This document shows, one piece after another, positions 24,481 through 27,740 of a stretch of DNA of 27,740 nt. Made by a program: the position numbers and the translations under genes. The stretch is from a virus, in the IMG/VR virus record IMGVR_UViG_3300021960_007377, positions 1 to 27,740 of that record, one strand, 5' to 3'. Numbering within the stretch: position 1 is the stretch's first letter; each line of letters starts with the position of its first letter. Below the pieces are notes generated by a model, which did not search any database, had not been told where the DNA came from, and was given only the letters and a program-made list of their open reading frames with translations.

Positions 24481-24488
24481 TATTTATA
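24481..24488 (+). promoter_or_regulatory. TATTTATA element one base before the gene at 24490
   Basis: An exact TATTTATA ending one base before the annotated ATG at 24490. If it is a promoter core, this transcript would be leaderless or start inside the gene, so either the start is further downstream (next Met at codon 23) or the element has another role here. Confidence 0.35.
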
Positions 24489-24489
24489 T

Positions 24490-24948
24490 ATGATACAACA
24501 AGTTGTAAGCACGGCATTTGATTATGATCTAGAGCCGATATATTTAAACGAAGATATGAGTAATAAACTTTTCTGTACCTTTGCTACTGAAGACACTTTA
24601 GATGAGATCCTTCAGGAGATTCAAGAGAGGTACAAAATCATATATAGTAAAATCTTTGTACTTTATTCCAAATCACAAGATGAGTATATTTGTACTTATA
24701 ACGTTGACTTTGGCAATGTTGGTACATTTTTAGATAACACTATCCTAGTGCATAGAAAGAAAGAGTCTAATACTCTTTACACTATTAATGCACTCAACAC
24801 TCTAATAAAAGAACTTAACGGAGGAGTTCTTGATACTAATTACCGTATCAACTGGCCTGATTACCGTAACTGCATACTTCTCACTAAAGGCCCAGAATTA
24901 AAAAGAGTGAACACTAAACTTTACAAGATAGTAGAGTTGGAGAACTGA
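24490..24948 (+). CDS. Uncharacterised protein between polymerase and gp32 genes
   Basis: A 152-residue acidic protein. A helix-rich N-terminal half (DTLDEILQEIQERYKIIYSK, here close to residues 35-54) is followed by strands (KIFVLYSK, YICTYNVDFG) and a C-terminal block with TLYTINALNTLIKELNGG and WPDYRNCILLT. I do not recognise the family with confidence. Its position between the polymerase-like gene and gp32 suggests a replication or late-transcription accessory factor. The start at 24490 is uncertain because a TATTTATA element ends one base before it; a later Met at codon 23 (ATG 24556) is possible. Confidence 0.65.
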   Translation: MIQQVVSTAFDYDLEPIYLNEDMSNKLFCTFATEDTLDEILQEIQERYKIIYSKIFVLYSKSQDEYICTYNVDFGNVGTFLDNTILVHRKKESNTLYTINALNTLIKELNGGVLDTNYRINWPDYRNCILLTKGPELKRVNTKLYKIVELEN

Positions 24949-24952
24949 AAAT

Positions 24953-24984
24953 AAGTTCTTATATTACATAATAAACGTTATAAT
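24953..24984 (+). promoter_or_regulatory. Promoter-like region before gp32
   Basis: AAGTTCTTATATT (24953-24965) repeats exactly the 13 bases upstream of the gp26-like gene, at nearly the same distance from the ATG (43 versus 44 bases from its first base). A TATAAT hexamer at 24979-24984 could be a -10 box. A host-type promoter for an abundant early or middle protein is plausible, but it is inferred. Confidence 0.5.
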
Positions 24985-24995
24985 AAATTAGTTAT

Positions 24996-25796
24996 ATGGA
25001 TTTAAATGCTATACGCGCAAAGCTGGATTCATTGAATAGCAATGGACAGCAAAGAGAGAAAACAGATTATTCCGAAATTTTTTGGAAACCTCAACTAGGT
25101 AAGCAGACGATTAGAATCGTACCTTCTACCTATGATCCTGCCTTCCCGTTTAAGGAATTAAAATTCCACTACGGAATTGGTAAGTATCCGATGATTGCTT
25201 TATCAAACTTTGGTAAGCAGGATCCAATTGAAGAGTTCGTAAAAGAACTTAGAAAAACGAACGATAAAGACAACTGGTCATTATCTGGTAAAATTAACCC
25301 TAAGACCCGTATTTTTGCTCCTATTGTTGTTAGAGGAGAAGAAGATAAAGGAGTACGTCTATGGGGATTTGGTGTTACAATCTTTAAAGCATTACTTGCT
25401 TTAGCAGAAGATGAAGATGTTGGTGATTACACCGATGTTATTAATGGATGGGATATGGTAGTAGAACAAAACCAAGGTAATCCCTACCCAGAAACAAGTG
25501 TTAGAATTAAACCTAAACAGACACCATTATCTGATAATAATGATTTAGTTGATAAGTGGTTGAAAGAACAACCTAATCCTGTTGATGTATTTACTCAATA
25601 CGATTATGATTTCATTAAAAAACAACTACAAAACTACTTGAACCCTGGTAGTGAAGATGATACTACTACGGGTACAAACACAGATTCATCTTTGCCAGAA
25701 AGCTTAGGTCAACAAAAAACTGACTTTACTTTGGAATCAGCTACTGCTGGCAACCAAGACACAGTTAGTAAATTTGATGATCTATTTAACGAATAA
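24996..25796 (+). CDS. 32: Single-stranded DNA-binding protein (T4 gp32-like) without zinc cysteines
   Basis: A 266-residue protein with the T4-like gp32 plan: an N-terminal helix (DLNAIRAKLDSL) for cooperativity, the aromatic and basic core that binds ssDNA (EIFWKPQLGKQTIRIVP, about 28-44; FKELKFHY), then LWGFGVTIFKALL (about 124-136). An acidic Asp/Glu/Thr-rich tail ends in SKFDDLFNE, the likely partner-binding tip. It has no cysteine at all, so the zinc site of T4 gp32 (H64, C77, C87, C90) is absent; FGKQDPIEEF (72-81) occupies the place where CPxCE-type cysteines usually sit. It coats ssDNA for replication and recombination. It is coupled to UvsX by TAATG. Confidence 0.85.
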   Translation: MDLNAIRAKLDSLNSNGQQREKTDYSEIFWKPQLGKQTIRIVPSTYDPAFPFKELKFHYGIGKYPMIALSNFGKQDPIEEFVKELRKTNDKDNWSLSGKINPKTRIFAPIVVRGEEDKGVRLWGFGVTIFKALLALAEDEDVGDYTDVINGWDMVVEQNQGNPYPETSVRIKPKQTPLSDNNDLVDKWLKEQPNPVDVFTQYDYDFIKKQLQNYLNPGSEDDTTTGTNTDSSLPESLGQQKTDFTLESATAGNQDTVSKFDDLFNE

Positions 25797-26866
25797 TGGC
25801 AAAAAAAACTGAAACTCAAGAAAAGGCTTCTGCTTTAGTGCAGAAGTCGTTTAATTTAGGGAATTTTAAGAAGAAAAAAGGGTATTCTAATGCTTCTGTT
25901 AAATTTAAGGAGCAAAAATGGATACCTCTTTCTGAGGCTTTCCAAGATATTACTTCCTTACCCGGTATACCTACCGGACATATCACTCTATTGCGTGGAC
26001 ATAGTGATACGGGCAAAACAACTGCCCTATTAGAAGCAGCGGTGAATGCTCAAAAAATGGGCATTCTCCCGGTCTTCATTATTACTGAGATGAAATGGTC
26101 TTGGGAACATGCTAAAGAGATGGGATTACAGTTTGATGAAATAAAAGACGCAAATGGAACTGTAACTGACTACGAAGGACATTTCTTATATGCTGATAGA
26201 GGTACACTAAATACCATTGAGGATGTGGCCGTTTATATTGCCGATCTTTTAGATGAGCAAGCAAAAGGTAATTTACCCTTTGATATGTGTTTCTTCTGGG
26301 ACAGTATAGGTTCAGTACCCAGTGATTTATCAGTTAGATCAAATAAAAATAATAATGAGTGGAATGCTGGTGCTATGTCTACTCAATTTGGTAATAACTT
26401 AAATCAAAAAATTCTTCTATCAAGAAAGGAGAACTCTCCTTATACTAATACCATGGTAGCTATTAACAAAGTATGGACTCAAAAGCCAGAGTCGCCTATG
26501 GGTATGCCTAAACTACAGAATAAAGGTGGTATGTCGATGTGGTACGATGCTACTTTAGTGGTAACATTTGGCAATATTACTAACCCTGGTACATCTAAGA
26601 TTAAAGCTATCAAAAACGGTATGCAAGTAGAATTTGCTAAACGTACTAACGTACAGATAGAGAAGAACCACATTGGTGGAGTACAATCTAGAGGTAGAAT
26701 AGTAATGACAGCTCACGGCTTCATTGCTGATGATAAAAGAGCAATTGATAAGTATAAAGATCAACATAAAGATCACTGGTTGAAACTTGTTGGTAGTTTA
26801 GATTTTGACCTAATTGAAGAAGGAGACCTAGAAGAAGATACAATTACTCCAAATCTTCTTGATTAG
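25796..26866 (+). CDS. uvsX: UvsX-like RecA-family recombinase
   Basis: A 356-residue RecA-fold ATPase that forms filaments on gp32-coated ssDNA and catalyses strand exchange for recombination-dependent replication. Walker A is GHSDTGKTT (68-76), giving the classical G-x4-G-K-T. Walker B is the hydrophobic strand MCFFWDS (164-170). FIITEMKWSWEHAKEMG (94-110) follows the nucleotide-binding strand where the RecA-family catalytic Glu is expected. QFGNNLNQKILLSRKEN and VAINKVWTQKPESPMG match later core elements, and the tail is acidic (EEGDLEEDTIT). The length is close to T4 UvsX (about 390). It sits directly after gp32, its partner, and overlaps the exonuclease gene start by one base (TAGTG). 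Confidence 0.9.
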   Translation: MAKKTETQEKASALVQKSFNLGNFKKKKGYSNASVKFKEQKWIPLSEAFQDITSLPGIPTGHITLLRGHSDTGKTTALLEAAVNAQKMGILPVFIITEMKWSWEHAKEMGLQFDEIKDANGTVTDYEGHFLYADRGTLNTIEDVAVYIADLLDEQAKGNLPFDMCFFWDSIGSVPSDLSVRSNKNNNEWNAGAMSTQFGNNLNQKILLSRKENSPYTNTMVAINKVWTQKPESPMGMPKLQNKGGMSMWYDATLVVTFGNITNPGTSKIKAIKNGMQVEFAKRTNVQIEKNHIGGVQSRGRIVMTAHGFIADDKRAIDKYKDQHKDHWLKLVGSLDFDLIEEGDLEEDTITPNLLD

Positions 26867-27740
26867 TGGCATATAACGATATTTTACAGAATTTAAAGGA
26901 GACCCCACCCCGAGCGTTAAATGATCATATTCTGATCATAGATGCTATGAATATGTTAATTCGTAGCTTCTCCCTGCTCAAAGCGATGAATCCGACCGGC
27001 ACCCATGTAGGAGGCTTGGTTGGGTTCCTTCGCTCCTTAGGGTATGTTACCCGTATATTTGATCCTACTAGAGTAGTGGTAATATGGGACGGAAAAGGTG
27101 GGTCTGCGAATAGAAAAAATATTGATCCAAATTATAAAGCACATCGTGCTACATCTCGAATAACGCATTGGGGTTTATACGACACCAAGGAACAAGAGAT
27201 GGAAGCATTAATTGGACAGTTATACCGTACCCAAGATTATTTAGATTGTCTACCCATACACCAGATGGTTATGGATAAGTTAGAAGCAGACGATATTATA
27301 GCATATCTTGCAAAAAGAGCTTCTAATGCAGGTAAAAAAGTTACAATAGTATCTTCCGATAAGGATTTTCTTCAACTTATAGACCACTATATTGAGGTAT
27401 ATGCTCCAGTAAAGAAAAAGACTTTCAATAAAGGTAATGTAAAAGAGGAACTTAAAGTAACTCCTAGAAACTACAATATAGTAAAAGCACTACTTGGAGA
27501 TAATTCTGATAATTTAAAAGGAATTAAAGGACTGGGAATCAAAACTATAGTCAAAGAGTTTCCAGGTTTGGCATCAAATTCTGATATGCAATTAGGGTAC
27601 GTATATAAACTTTGTGAACATAAATTAGACGAAAAAAAGATCTTTGCTAAAATAATACACGATTGGGATAGAGTGGAGACTAATTTTAAGTTGATGGATT
27701 TACATAACACAGCATTATCGGAAAACGAAATAGAGTATGT
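26866..27740 (+). CDS. rnh: 5'-3' exonuclease (FEN/RNase H-type), partial at right edge
   Basis: At least 291 codons, running off the right edge. I use the GTG at 26866, overlapping the UvsX stop as TAGTG. The protein has the FEN/PIN-type active-site plan of T4 RNase H and the Pol I 5'-nuclease domain: ILIIDAMNM (22-30; D26), VVVIWDGKGG (70-79; D75), EADD (140-143), SSDKDF (163-168; D165, D167), and GDNSDN (211-216) followed by a helix-hairpin-helix GIKGLGIKT (219-227). It would remove RNA primers and process flaps. A patch at about 26961-27040 is roughly 56% G+C, against about one third in the window, and uses codons unlike its neighbours. Confidence 0.88.
   Translation, partial: MAYNDILQNLKETPPRALNDHILIIDAMNMLIRSFSLLKAMNPTGTHVGGLVGFLRSLGYVTRIFDPTRVVVIWDGKGGSANRKNIDPNYKAHRATSRITHWGLYDTKEQEMEALIGQLYRTQDYLDCLPIHQMVMDKLEADDIIAYLAKRASNAGKKVTIVSSDKDFLQLIDHYIEVYAPVKKKTFNKGNVKEELKVTPRNYNIVKALLGDNSDNLKGIKGLGIKTIVKEFPGLASNSDMQLGYVYKLCEHKLDEKKIFAKIIHDWDRVETNFKLMDLHNTALSENEIEY

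Overview
The window is an A+T-rich (roughly one third G+C by eye), densely packed stretch of a contractile-tailed, T4-like (myovirus-type) phage genome. Every gene I accept lies on the plus strand and most neighbours overlap by 1 to 17 bases. Tail sheath, tail tube, a gp26-like assembly protein, a tape measure, a tube cap, a gp53/LysM wedge protein and a hub-like protein are followed by replication and recombination genes: a family A DNA polymerase-like protein, gp32, UvsX and a 5'-3' exonuclease. Start codons almost never have a Shine-Dalgarno sequence; most have A-rich leaders. That pattern is known from Bacteroidota, so a marine Bacteroidota host is my best guess, but it is an inference.

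Layout. (1) Positions 1-11771 hold a surface-polysaccharide-type cassette read as one long, translationally coupled unit: three putative glycosyltransferases, a small acidic protein, two tandem beta-1,4-galactosyltransferase-like proteins that each carry an inserted LamG-like domain, a radical SAM enzyme, a lectin-like protein, another glycosyltransferase-like protein, two SGNH-hydrolase-like proteins and a nucleotide-sugar dehydrogenase. (2) Positions 11772-23110 hold the tail and baseplate module, with short promoter-like leaders and two good rho-independent terminators. (3) Positions 23111-27740 hold the replication and recombination module; its last gene, the exonuclease, runs off the right edge.

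How it may work together. The sheath, tube, chaperone, tape-measure, cap, wedge and hub proteins build the contractile tail. The polymerase-like protein, gp32, UvsX and exonuclease would serve replication, recombination and RNA-primer removal. The glycan cassette could decorate the virion or alter the host surface; the sequence does not decide which.

Most notable: a LamG-like domain nested inside the galactosyltransferase fold in two tandem copies; a probable programmed +1 (or -2) frameshift at a T7 run joining the gp26-like protein to a downstream frame with no usable start; a recurrent TATTTATA element (reverse complement of the T4 late promoter core) upstream of seven gene starts; a divergent family A polymerase with altered catalytic positions; and a gp32 with no cysteines. 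No gene-free stretch exceeds 300 bases, and I saw no tRNA, CRISPR array or insertion sequence.
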